A stretch of DNA of 64,000 nt from Chondromyces crocatus (GTDB lineage Bacteria; Myxococcota_A; Polyangia; Polyangiales; Polyangiaceae): the NCBI RefSeq assembly GCF_001189295.1, contig NZ_CP012159.1, forward strand, positions 3,422,973 to 3,486,972, read 5' to 3'. Shown here piece after piece: positions 8,541-20,100 of the stretch (the first letter of the stretch is position 1; each line of letters begins with the position of its first letter). The position numbers and the translations under genes were made by a program. The notes beneath the pieces are model-generated. The model was not told the DNA's origin, did not search any database, and saw only the letters and a list, made by a program, of their open reading frames with translations.

Positions 8541-8774
8541 GAGTGTTGCCTTTGGGGCGACGGGGCGGAGAGCATACTCAGAACGCCTCGGAGTGCAATC
8601 CCGTTGATCGCATCTGGACGACATCCTCGAGCACCCTGCCTGGATGAGGTGAAGCTCACAGGATCGAGCGACCCCCGTCTCCTCGTTGCTCCAGCCCCTG
8701 CAACTCCACGAGCCGTCCGGAAAAGACACCACAGAACGACTTCTGGCAATGCAGCCGCTAGCGACAAGCGTCGA

Positions 8775-8999
8775 GTGGCACCCCAGGGCAGCCAGTGGCG
8801 CCTCAGGGCAGCCAGTGGCGCCTCGGGGCAGCGCAGGATGCCAGGGCGGTGGTCCCAGAGCAGCGTCGGGATACCGGGCGGGAGTGGCGCCTCGGGGCAG
8901 CGCAGGATGCCAGGGCGGTGTCCCAGGGCCGCGCAGGATACCGGGGGGGAGCGGTGTCCCAGGGCCGCGCAGGATGCCAGGCGAGAGCGGTGTGTCAGG
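8775..8999. repeat. Degenerate tandem repeat block (20- then about 35-base units)
   Basis: Units begin near 8775, 8795, 8815, 8849, 8884, 8918, 8954 and 8990, so two 20-base units are followed by units of 34-36 bases. The core of the longer unit is GTGGCGCCTCGGGGCAGCG with CAGGATGCCAGGGCG after it; later units change the first half to GTGTCCCAGGGCCGCG. The varying unit length argues against coding. The rest of the 8541-9159 gap holds only a small hairpin, AGGGGA-GTGAA-TCCCCT (9021-9037), downstream of the deacetylase gene. Confidence 0.8.
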
Positions 9000-9159
9000 T
9001 CTGAGCCGAGTCGGTGGGGGAGGGGAGTGAATCCCCTCTCGCTGGCAGGGAAGGGCGCGAAGGCGCCGCGACAGGGAGGGGGAGCGTTCTGGCGAGCATC
9101 CTGGCGAGGGAGTGCCAGGCACTCTGGCGTGCGAGGGGAGAGCTTTCCCTCGGGAGCCG

Positions 9160-10254
9160 TCAGAGGTTCGGCCAGTGTCGCTGCGCGTGGCGCCGCGCCC
9201 GATCGATCTCCGACTGATGCCGTGGCGACACGGGCCCGTGCAGCTCCACGTCCTCGCTCTCGTCGCGCCCGGCGCCATCTCCGTCGCCGCCGGCCACCTC
9301 GGGCGCGTCTGCGGTGAGCGCGCGCAGCGTCGCCGCGACCGACGTCTCCAGCGCGGTCAAGCTGTACCCGCCCTCCAGGATCAGCCCGAGGCGCCCCTCT
9401 GCGCTGGTCCGGGCGGCCGCGCGGAGCTTCTTCGTCATCGACCCGTACCCCGAGGCCGTCACCCGCATGGAGGCCAGCGGATCCCGCTCATGTGCGTCGT
9501 ACCCGGCCGACACCAGGATCAGCTCCGGTGCATATTCCGCCAGCACGGGCAGCACGATCTGATCGAACGCGGCGCAGTACACCGCGTCGTTGGCGCCTTC
9601 CGACAGCGGCACGTTCACCGTGTAGCCGCGGCCCTCGCCCTCGCCCACCTCCGTCGTCATCCCGGTGCCCGGGTAGAACGGCCACTGGTGCAGGGAGATG
9701 AACAGGACCCGTGGATCCTGCCAGAAGATGTCCTGGGTCCCGTTGCCGTGGTGCACGTCCCAGTCGACGATGGCCACGCGCTGGAGGCCCCGTTGCAGCG
9801 CCCCGTAGGCCGCGATGGCCACGTTGTCCAGCAGGCAGAACCCCATCCCCACCCGCCGCGTGGCGTGGTGTCCCGGCGGACGCAGGAGCGCGAACCCGAC
9901 GCTGGGCGAGCTGGCACCTGCTGCACTGGGCGATGGCTGATCGAGCAGCGCGTCCACCAGCGACAGCGCACCTCCAGCGGCCCGGCGCGACGCGGAGAGC
10001 GACACCGGGGACAGGTAGGTGTCCGCGTCGAGCATCGTCCACTGACCCTCCAGCTCCTGCAGCGTCTTCAGGTAGGCTGGCTCGTGCGCGCGCAAGATCT
10101 CCTCGTCCGTCGCGTCCCGGGGCGTGAGCATCAGGGGGCGTAGCCCCTCGTCCACGCAGCGTTCGACGGCCCGACGCGCGGCCGCGAGGCGTTCGGGGCG
10201 CTCGGGGTGGTGACCGCGCGCCTGATGCTCGTCGAACAGCGGGTCGTCCACCAT
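9160..10254 (-). CDS. Histone-deacetylase-superfamily amidohydrolase
   Basis: 364 residues from the ATG at 10254, which starts directly before the conserved DPLFDEH and HHPERPERL segments of the arginase/deacetylase fold. Visible: RPPGHHA with the His129-His130 charge relay, the zinc ligands Asp166 and His168 in DWDVHHGNGT and Asp253 in SAGYDAHERDP, and LEGGYS with the catalytic Tyr. This is a complete active site of the class II-like bacterial HDAC/acetylpolyamine amidohydrolase family, acting on acetyl-lysine or acetylated polyamines in the cytosol. The frame is open for another 168 residues upstream, but these are basic, low-complexity and probably not translated. It is divergent from the transglycosylase gene. 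Confidence 0.9.
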   Translation of the reverse strand: MVDDPLFDEHQARGHHPERPERLAAARRAVERCVDEGLRPLMLTPRDATDEEILRAHEPAYLKTLQELEGQWTMLDADTYLSPVSLSASRRAAGGALSLVDALLDQPSPSAAGASSPSVGFALLRPPGHHATRRVGMGFCLLDNVAIAAYGALQRGLQRVAIVDWDVHHGNGTQDIFWQDPRVLFISLHQWPFYPGTGMTTEVGEGEGRGYTVNVPLSEGANDAVYCAAFDQIVLPVLAEYAPELILVSAGYDAHERDPLASMRVTASGYGSMTKKLRAAARTSAEGRLGLILEGGYSLTALETSVAATLRALTADAPEVAGGDGDGAGRDESEDVELHGPVSPRHQSEIDRARRHAQRHWPNL

Positions 10255-10931
10255 GTGCACGGCGCCGTGGGGCGACGGCACGCGCGCGCTGCGGGGCTCG
10301 GAGAACGCCCGCGTCGCCTCTTCAGGGTGCTCGGCAGTGTCGGACGAAGCGGAGCTCAAAGGCTCACCGGATCCATCCTTCTCGCGTAGCGCCGACGGAG
10401 GTTCCTGGCAACGCCGGAGACATGTCCCCTCCGCACGATCGTCGACGCGCGCTCCACGCGACTTTTCCCGCGGAGCCGCCCTCGACATGCTGACAGCCAT
10501 CCCTGGACTGGCCCGAACGGGCGTGACGACTCTGGCATCGACGGCTGGCCCTCCACGGCTGCCCCGGACCCGGACCCGGCCATGGAAAGCGCGCTCGCGG
10601 TACGGGGTCCTGGTGTGCGCTTGTGACCCCCGGCACCGAACTCCGCGTGCGGTCGATGGCCTCGGCGTGCGCCGCCCTGCCCTCGACAAACGATGGAGCA
10701 CCGAAGGACGGCTCACCAACGATCCCGGACGCCACGCGCGCCACGGTTCGTGATCCAACCATCGTCGCCGCCCTCGTGGCCTTTGCGGCTTTCACGGCTC
10801 TCGTGGCCTTCACGGCCTTTCCGCGCCGGCCGTACGGTGCTCATCCGACGCCCCGACCGACGACGCGGAGGAGCGCCTTTCTTGCCGCCCCCCCATGGGC
10901 CTTGCTAGCTACTGGGACGGAGCGGTCCATC
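10255..10931. other. Divergent intergenic region
   Basis: 677 bases between the divergent deacetylase and transglycosylase starts. Both frames stay open into this region, so either protein could be longer than I call it, but signal-peptide and domain positions favour the internal starts. A run of GGCCTTT/GGCTTTC-like short repeats lies at 10775-10820. I cannot place promoters. Confidence 0.4.
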
Positions 10932-13493
10932 ATGCGAACGGCGCTCACCGCAGCTCTCCTGGGTCTCCTCGCGCTGGGCGCCACCGCCTCCGGATGTGCC
11001 GAGCAGCGCGCTGCGGGTCCTCCGCCGGCCCAGAGCACCGCCAACGTACCCATGACGGCTCCCTCCGCGGGACCGCAGGGCACGCCGCCTCTGCTCGCCG
11101 CTGCCGTGGCCCTCACGCCTCCTGCCTCCCGCGCACCGACCCCTTCCTGGGTCGACGCCATGCGCCTCGACCGCTTCGCGGAGGCCGCCGAGCAGCTCGA
11201 CACGCTCCCCGAAGCCGATCGCGCGCGTCCCGAAGTCCGCTACGCCCGCGCTCGCGTCGCCCTCGCGCTCGACGACCCCGAGCTGGCCGTCTCCCTGCTC
11301 CACGCCCTCGAGGCCGAACTGCCCTTGCTCGCCGCGGACATCGCCCGCCACCGCGCCGAGGCCGCATTCGAAGCAGGCCCTCACGCCGAGGCCGCGGCGT
11401 ACTTCGCCAGCTCGAAATCTCCTCGCGACCTCCCCCGCGCCGCCGAGGCCTACGCCCGCGCTGGCGACATCCCCCAGGCGCTCGCCTTCGCCAACCGTGC
11501 CGTCGCCGCGGCCCAGCGCAGCAAGAACAAGAACGACGAAGCCGTCGCCCGCCTCGCGCGTGCCCATGTCTTCCGCCTGGCCGCCGCGCCGCGCCCCCAG
11601 AAGCCGCGCGGCACCGGCCCGATCCTCACCGCGCCCGCCGCAGCGCGCGTCACCCGGACCGTCCCGCGCATCGAGCCCCTCCCTTCCAGCCCCGTCGGAG
11701 CCATGGCCTCCGCGGGAGCCGCGACGTCGGCTGAAGCGACCTCAACGTCGGCGGGAGCGACCGCTGGCTCGGCGCCCACCGCGGCCCCCTGGGCCCCCTG
11801 GGCGCCCACCGCGGCCACCCCTCGACCCCCCAGACCCCATGCCGCCACGGCCAAGCTGCCTGCGCCCCCTGCGGCTCTCGCCGATCTCCGCTGGATCGCA
11901 CGCAGCGCTCCCACGACGCCCTCGGGCCAGGAAGCCCGCGAGACCCTCGCCCTCCTCGGCACGCCCCTCACCCCTGCCGAGCGGCTCGACATCGCCGACG
12001 CCCTGCTCGCCGGCGGCCGCCCTGCCGAAGCCGTCGTCGAGCTGACCAAGCTCGGCCCCTCGGCCACCCTGACCCGACCCGATCTCCAGCACCGCCGCGC
12101 CACCGCCCTCTACCGGGCCCGCGACAATGCCGCCGCCGCTCGGGCTTTCCTCGAAGCCGCCGCCTCCCCGACCCCGCGCCAGCCCGAGCAGCTCTACTAC
12201 GCCGCCCGCTCCTTCCTCCGGCAGGATCAGAAGAACGACGCCATCACGCGCCTCCGCGAGGTCGTTGCCAAGTTCCCCCGCACCTCCTGGGCCGACGACG
12301 CCAGCTACCTCCTCGGCCAGATCTACCTCCAGACCGGCCGCTACGCCGAAGCCGCCAAGCAGTACACCCAGTTCCTCGGCCGTGCCCCGCGCAGCAACCG
12401 CCGCCACGACGCCGAGCACGACCTCGCCCTCGCCCTCATCTCCTCCGGCGATCCTGCTGGCGCCCGCACACGCCTCGCGACCCTTGCCAAGAACGCCCGC
12501 CGCGTCGACGACACCGCGCGCCTCAAGGAACTCGAAGGCCTCGCTGCCCTTCGCGCCGGCGATCGCGCGGGCGCCATCCAGCTCTGGAGCGACGTCATGC
12601 GCTCCTACCCCCTCTCCTGGGGCGCCCTCACCGCGCGCGCCCGCCTCGTTGCCGCGGGGGCCGAGCCTCCTCCGCTCCTCGCCCCGCCGACCACGACCCC
12701 GCCTGCGCCCCTCGCCATCCAGCTCCCGCCCACCGCGGCCCTCCTCACGTCCGTGGGCCTCGACGCCGACGCCGAGCGCTGGGTCGCCGACAACGAGCGC
12801 ACCGTCTCCGCCCCGTACGGCGCCCGCTCCGGCGAAGCCCTCTGCTCCCTCTACGGCGAGCTCACCCGCGCCAAGCGCCGCTACCGTGTCGGCGTCAACG
12901 CCGTCGCTTACGACACCCTGAAGCGCGCCCCCTCCGACGCCGAGCGCTGGGCCTGGGAGTGCCTCTACCCCCAGCCGTACCTCCCCATCGTCAACACCCT
13001 CGAAGACGAGCAAGGCGTCCCCCGCGCCTTGATCTACGCCCTCATGCGCCAGGAAAGCGCCTTCGATCCCGTCGTCGTCTCCCCGGTCAGCGCCGTCGGC
13101 CTCATGCAGCTCATGCCCACCACCGCCGCCCGCGCAGCCAGCGAGATGGAGCTGCCCTTCGAGCCCAGGAGCCTCGAGCGCCCCGAGATCAACCTCCGCC
13201 TCGGCACCTATTACATCGCCAAGCTCCTGCGCATGTTCGACGGCAGCCTCCCCCTTGCCGCCGCCGCGTACAACGCCGGCCCGCAGGCCGTCGCGAGCTG
13301 GCTCGCCGACGGCGTCGAGCAGGACACCGACCTCTGGGTCGCTCGCATCCCCTTCGGCGAGACCCGCCATTACGTCAGCCGCGTCCTTGCCAACCTCGCC
13401 CGCTACCAGTGGCTCGCTGGCGGCGACGCCGCCGTCCCCCTCGCCCCGCTCACCATCCCCACCGGCATCCGCGCCCCTTCCGACGCCTACTGA
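10932..13493 (+). CDS. Lytic transglycosylase (Slt70-like) with helical-repeat domain, lipoprotein
   Basis: 853 residues. The start at 10932 opens a lipoprotein signal (LLALGATASGC, Cys22). A long alpha-helical, TPR-like region (about 70-640) contains repeated Ala-rich pairs such as DDASYLLGQIYLQTGRYAEAAKQY, broken by an Ala/Pro/Thr linker (about 235-315). The C-terminal SLT domain (about 690-830) shows ALMRQESAF with catalytic Glu708, SAVGLMQLMP, RLGTYYIAKLL, AAAYNAGP and GETRHYVSRVL. The enzyme cuts the MurNAc-GlcNAc bond of peptidoglycan with 1,6-anhydro product formation, in the periplasm, in cell-wall turnover. Layout and order match soluble lytic transglycosylase 70, here lipid-anchored and with an extra low-complexity linker. 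Confidence 0.92.
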   Translation: MRTALTAALLGLLALGATASGCAEQRAAGPPPAQSTANVPMTAPSAGPQGTPPLLAAAVALTPPASRAPTPSWVDAMRLDRFAEAAEQLDTLPEADRARPEVRYARARVALALDDPELAVSLLHALEAELPLLAADIARHRAEAAFEAGPHAEAAAYFASSKSPRDLPRAAEAYARAGDIPQALAFANRAVAAAQRSKNKNDEAVARLARAHVFRLAAAPRPQKPRGTGPILTAPAAARVTRTVPRIEPLPSSPVGAMASAGAATSAEATSTSAGATAGSAPTAAPWAPWAPTAATPRPPRPHAATAKLPAPPAALADLRWIARSAPTTPSGQEARETLALLGTPLTPAERLDIADALLAGGRPAEAVVELTKLGPSATLTRPDLQHRRATALYRARDNAAAARAFLEAAASPTPRQPEQLYYAARSFLRQDQKNDAITRLREVVAKFPRTSWADDASYLLGQIYLQTGRYAEAAKQYTQFLGRAPRSNRRHDAEHDLALALISSGDPAGARTRLATLAKNARRVDDTARLKELEGLAALRAGDRAGAIQLWSDVMRSYPLSWGALTARARLVAAGAEPPPLLAPPTTTPPAPLAIQLPPTAALLTSVGLDADAERWVADNERTVSAPYGARSGEALCSLYGELTRAKRRYRVGVNAVAYDTLKRAPSDAERWAWECLYPQPYLPIVNTLEDEQGVPRALIYALMRQESAFDPVVVSPVSAVGLMQLMPTTAARAASEMELPFEPRSLERPEINLRLGTYYIAKLLRMFDGSLPLAAAAYNAGPQAVASWLADGVEQDTDLWVARIPFGETRHYVSRVLANLARYQWLAGGDAAVPLAPLTIPTGIRAPSDAY

Positions 13494-13526
13494 CCGCCGG
13501 GCGCCCCTGCGGGCTGGCCGTGCGCC

Positions 13527-14888
13527 GTGGACATGGTCGCTCGCCAGGACGCCGGAGCCCGGACTTGCGCCCTCGCCCTCACGCGTACAACGTGGAGCGC
13601 AGTGGCCAGGGTTGGAAATCGCCGCCTCGCCCTCCGCGACCGCACCTTGCGCGTCCACGCCTACCGTGACGCCCGCCTCTTCGGCGCGGTCGCCGCCTGG
13701 TCATTCTTCGCCTTCGCCCTGCTGACGACGGTGAGCATCGGCTTCCCGATCGTCCGCCACCTGCCCCTCTTCACCTCGCTCCTCGCCCTCTCGATCATCC
13801 TGCTCACCGGCTTCGCCATCGCGGCGGCGCTGATCTGGATCGGGGCCGCCTGGGGCGCCGCCAGCCACCGCGCCTCCATCCGCATCAGCGACGCCCTCTA
13901 CGCCGAGCGCGGCGGGCGCCGCCTGGAGATCCCCGTTGCTGCCATCCAGCGCGCCCACCTGCGCCGCCGCAACCGCATCCTCACCCTCGTCACCGACCTC
14001 GGCACCACCCTCTCCATCTCCATCCGCGGCCGCAACGAGGCCCTTCACCTCCTCGACACCGTCGCCCGCGCCGGTGCGACCGCCTCCTGGCGCGCCCGCG
14101 TTTACCTCCCCGCACCACCCCGCGCTCGGGAGATCCTCTCCCTGGCTTACGGCGCCGCCGTGGTGCTCCTCGTCGACCTGCTTCCTGGCACCACGACCTC
14201 CTTCGCTACGGCTTGCGGCGCCCTCTTCGGCGTGACCACCTGGTTCATCGCCCAGCTCACGGGCTTTCCGAGGCGCCGCGCCGACCTCCTCGTCGGCCGC
14301 GACGGCCTCGCCTTCCGCCGACATGGCCGCGAGCGCTTCATCGCCTTTGCCCGCATCCAGCGCGCCGAACCCACCGAGCGCGGCGTCCGCCTCGTCCTCT
14401 CCAGCGGAGAGCACGTCGAGTTCGACCTCACCCCCCCGGCCCTCCGTCGCGCCGCCGAGAGCCTCACCAGCGCCCTCTGCGCGCGTCGATGCGCCCACCT
14501 CCTCCACCTCATCGAGGAGCCCCGCGCGCTGTCCGAGACCTCCCCCGTCGCCGACGAGCTGCTCGCTCGTCGTGGCCGCCCCTTGCCCGACTGGCAAGCT
14601 GCCCTCCGCGGCCTCGTCACCGACGAAGGGGCTACCTACCGCACCGTCACCCTCGCCCCCGAGCGTGCCCTCCAGGTCCTCGAAGATGGCCGCGCTCCCC
14701 TCGAACTGCGCATCGGCGCCGCCATGGCCCTCGCCCCCACCCGCGAGCGCAACACCTCGCGTCGGCTCCGCCTGGCCATCGCCACGAGTGCCAGCGAGGA
14801 GGTCCGCACCGCCCTCGAAGAGGCCGCCGAAGGAGAACTCCAGGAAGCCACCCTCGCTCGCGCGCGCATGGCCGTCGGAGATGGGTGA
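13527..14888 (+). CDS. Integral membrane protein of unknown function
   Basis: 453 residues. Four hydrophobic segments are visible at about 52-74, 81-109, 203-222 and 224-246, in two pairs. Each pair is followed by a beta-rich stretch (about 115-175 and 252-300: IRISDALYAERGGRRLEIP, DLLVGRDGLAFRRHGRERF) that resembles the PH-like modules after hairpin membrane anchors in bacterial PH/YdbS-type proteins; this is an inference. The C-terminal 150 residues are helical and Ala/Glu-rich. The gene starts 33 bases after the transglycosylase stop and may be co-transcribed with it. The final codons and stop run into the first 36-base repeat unit downstream. The start could be a few codons later. Confidence 0.65.
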   Translation: MDMVARQDAGARTCALALTRTTWSAVARVGNRRLALRDRTLRVHAYRDARLFGAVAAWSFFAFALLTTVSIGFPIVRHLPLFTSLLALSIILLTGFAIAAALIWIGAAWGAASHRASIRISDALYAERGGRRLEIPVAAIQRAHLRRRNRILTLVTDLGTTLSISIRGRNEALHLLDTVARAGATASWRARVYLPAPPRAREILSLAYGAAVVLLVDLLPGTTTSFATACGALFGVTTWFIAQLTGFPRRRADLLVGRDGLAFRRHGRERFIAFARIQRAEPTERGVRLVLSSGEHVEFDLTPPALRRAAESLTSALCARRCAHLLHLIEEPRALSETSPVADELLARRGRPLPDWQAALRGLVTDEGATYRTVTLAPERALQVLEDGRAPLELRIGAAMALAPTRERNTSRRLRLAIATSASEEVRTALEEAAEGELQEATLARARMAVGDG

Positions 14889-15010
14889 GGTAGGCCACCT
14901 GCGACCCACCTCGGAAAGGGGTGAGGTAGGCCACCTGCGACCCACCTCGGAAAGGGGTGAGATAGGCCACCTGCGACCCACCTCGGAAAGGGGTGAGATC
15001 GGCCACCTGC
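14886..15010. repeat. 36-base tandem repeat, 3.5 units
   Basis: Units start at 14886, 14922, 14958 and 14994, exactly 36 bases apart. Each begins TGAGRTAGGCCACCTGCG and continues with ACCCACCTCGGAAAGGGG. The TGA of the first unit is the stop codon of the membrane-protein gene. Units differ at one or two positions and the last is cut after about 17 bases. Confidence 0.95.
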
Positions 15011-15130
15011 CTCCCCGCCTCCGGCTCCGGACGGATTTCCGGTGCCTGGTCCACGCCGACCTCCACGAGGCCGTGAACTGCCGGATCCCCTCGCAATCCG
15101 GCGTGATCAGGTCGCCGGTCGCGCGTTCGC

Positions 15131-15398
15131 TACCTTGTTGAAACGTAAACAAGGTCGCGGCACGGCGTCCGCGACCTTGTTGAAACGTAAACAGGGTCGC
15201 GGCACGGCGTCCGGGAGGTCGGCGTAACGTGATCAAGGTCGCGGCACGGCGTCCGCGACCTCGTTGAAACGTAAACAGGCTCGCGGCACGGCGGCGGGGA
15301 GGTCGGCGTAACGTGATCAAGGTCGCGGCACGGCGTCCGCGACCTCGTTGAAACGTAAACAGGGTCGCGGCACAGCGGCGGGGCGGTCGGCGTAATGA
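15131..15398. repeat. 42-base tandem repeat, six units, two alternating subtypes
   Basis: The core GTCGCGGCACGGC recurs at 15154, 15196, 15238, 15280 (one mismatch), 15322 and 15364, exactly 42 bases apart. The linking part has two forms: TTGAAACGTAAACA(A/G)G and GTCGGCGTAACGTGATCAAG. In order they run A, A, B, A, B, A, so a higher-order 84-base A-B period is visible. CGTCCGCGACC and GGTCGCGG-type halves can pair, giving each unit a possible stem. It ends about 15 bases before the insertion sequence. No gene is recognised in this 14889-15414 gap. Confidence 0.95.
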
Positions 15399-15424
15399 AA
15401 ATGTGCTTGAACTAGGGCGTGTCC

Positions 15425-15859
15425 CTAAATTCGCAGCCAGCAGAGAACGCAGGCCAGCGTCACTATCGCGGCGTAGTTGCGAACCGTCTTCTCGTACCTT
15501 GTTGCGAGTCGGCGCGCCCCCTTGAGTAGGTTGAACGTACACTCGACGGCAGCACGCTCCTTGTAGAGGTGCTGATCGTGGGGGATCTGTGGCTTGCGGT
15601 TGACCTTGGATGGGATGACCGCGATGGCCCCCAGGGCGTCCAGCTGGGCTCGAATGTCGTTGGTGTCGTAGGCCTTGTCCGCGAGGAGACAGCGGGGCGC
15701 ACTGCGCGCGATGAGTTCAGGAGCCGCGATGATGTCGTGACGTTGACCTTCGGTAATGATGAAGTCCAGCGGTAGACCCAAGGCATCGACGGTCAAATGC
15801 ACCTTCGTTGACAGACCTCCGCGAGAGCGCCCAATGCACTGACCCTGGCTCCCCCTTTT
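15425..15859 (-). CDS. IS5-family transposase, second frame (OrfB portion)
   Basis: The C-terminal part of the transposase, in the -1 frame relative to the first ORF. It holds the second catalytic aspartate in LLADKAYDT and the glutamate region AAVECTFNLLKGARRLATRYEKT, the DDE signature with the Y-(2)-R-(3)-E-(6)-K-like motif. It has no useful start of its own and should be made by -1 slippage at A AAA GGG (15859-15853 on the minus strand); the fused product would be about 251 residues. It ends 10 bases inside the terminal repeat. Confidence 0.88.
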   Translation of the reverse strand, partial: KRGSQGQCIGRSRGGLSTKVHLTVDALGLPLDFIITEGQRHDIIAAPELIARSAPRCLLADKAYDTNDIRAQLDALGAIAVIPSKVNRKPQIPHDQHLYKERAAVECTFNLLKGARRLATRYEKTVRNYAAIVTLACVLCWLRI

Positions 15860-16179
15860 GCCCCCGCCGCGTGCTGATGGGCGCGAACGATCGTCGAGTC
15901 GATGCTGATCCACTCGTCGTCGATGTCTGTCTGCAGCACCTTGAACAACCGTTGCCACTTGCCGGTTTTGGACCAGCGGTCGAAGCGGTTGAACACGGTT
16001 TGCCAGGGACCGAATTCCGTTGGCAGGTCCCGCCACGGGGCCCCCGTGCGGAGGATCCAAAGAACGGCATCCACGAAGAGACGGTCGTCGAGTGCGGGTC
16101 GCCCTCTACCCCGCTCACTCGCCAAGAAGCTCTCGATGCGTAACCACTGCTGATCGTTGAGTTGCCGTCGAACTGCCAT
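15793..16179 (-). CDS. IS5-family transposase, first frame (OrfA)
   Basis: 128 residues with the DUF4096-type N-terminal domain (NDQQWLRIESFL, GRGRPALDDRLFVDAVLWILRTGAPWRDLP) and the first catalytic aspartate, Asp94, in WISIDSTIVRAHQ. Reading ends soon after the slippery A4-G5 run in an unrelated-looking tail (VSALGALAEVCQRRCI) that results from staying in frame. Its residues equal those of the copy at 63573. Confidence 0.92.
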   Translation of the reverse strand: MAVRRQLNDQQWLRIESFLASERGRGRPALDDRLFVDAVLWILRTGAPWRDLPTEFGPWQTVFNRFDRWSKTGKWQRLFKVLQTDIDDEWISIDSTIVRAHQHAAGAKGGARVSALGALAEVCQRRCI

Positions 16180-16346
16180 CGTGGCCTTGCCTCAGCACAC
16201 TCAGGGCAGGTGGGCCAAGTTTTTGACGATGGGGAAATTTAGGGACAGGCCCTAACCGAACAGGGGGCGCCGGGGTTGGAGTTTCATGACGGTGCAAGGC
16301 CCACCTCGTCCCAAAGGGAGGCGTACAGCGTCCACCATGCGTTGCG

Positions 16347-17607
<1,261 letters not shown>

Positions 17608-17837
17608 CGCTGGCACGTAAAGAGATGAGCCTGGAACTGTCGGCGACGGTACATGACGAGCGCGTTCGACGCCAAAATGTAAACCACCATGCGTGCTGTG
17701 GCTCGCCAGGGCGTTTGAAGTTTCGGGCAGTTGCGCGGGGGCGTCGGGGTACGCGGGGCGTCAGGAGAGGAGCGGGTCGAGCCCAGAGGCGGCTACCCGG
17801 GGGCGCTCCTCGGGTCTTCAGGGGCGGGAGTGGCTGG

Positions 17838-19754
<1,917 letters not shown>

Positions 19755-20100
19755 GTCGATGCTCGTGAGAAGTGATTTTGGGAGCTATCGGCGGTTGTTT
19801 CGCGCCGCACGCGCTTCACTCCCCGATCTGTCCTGGGCCGCCGTGATTTTCGTCACGACGGTGGGACGATGCCATGCCGGCGGTTCGCAATCGGTGACTC
19901 CATTGGCACACATCGACGCGGACGAGACGAAAAGCTCGGCGTCACGACGTCCTCGGGGGGAGCTGAGCGCATGCTGGATCATCGGGTTCCAGCGTGCAAC
20001 CCGACGGCTCCTGCGCTCTCATGGGTCAGACCTCTCGGATCGAAGCCGTGATCCGAGCGCGCACGCGTGCGCGTGGTGCTTCGCGTGGCAGGTCGGTGGA
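19755..20100. other. Intergenic region upstream of the kinase
   Basis: 346 bases between the kinase start and the end of the collagen-like gene, both on the minus strand, so it holds the kinase promoter and the collagen-like gene's terminator. I see no gene and no named motif. Confidence 0.4.

Larger units (their letters stand above)
15415..16252 (-). mobile_element. IS5-family insertion sequence, copy 1 (838 bp)
   Basis: Bounded by 17-base terminal inverted repeats, GGGCGTGTCCCTAAATT at 15415-15431 and the complement of GGGCCTGTCCCTAAATT ending at 16252, with one mismatch. TA flanks both sides (15413-15414 and 16253-16254), as expected for the TA target duplication of the IS427-like group of IS5. 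Two overlapping frames encode the DDE transposase. The upstream terminal region and first frame are the same as in the copy at 63500, so transposition or conversion is recent. Confidence 0.95.

Noticed and set aside
9111-9165. TGCCAGGCACTCTGGCG-type inverted repeats downstream of the deacetylase gene
   Set aside because: Imperfect and embedded in low-complexity GGCGAG/CTGGCG sequence; no clear single stem.
8463-9278. 271-codon minus-strand frame with Pro/Gly repeats
   Set aside because: Covers tRNA-His and a repeat block whose unit length changes frame (20, 34, 35, 36 bases); not a coding repeat.
11742-13658. 638-codon open frame on the minus strand
   Set aside because: Antisense to the transglycosylase, which has a full signal peptide and catalytic domain.
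13701-15542. 613-codon open frame on the minus strand including 12- and 14-residue repeats
   Set aside because: The peptide repeats are only the translation of the 36- and 42-base intergenic arrays. The rest mirrors the membrane-protein gene.
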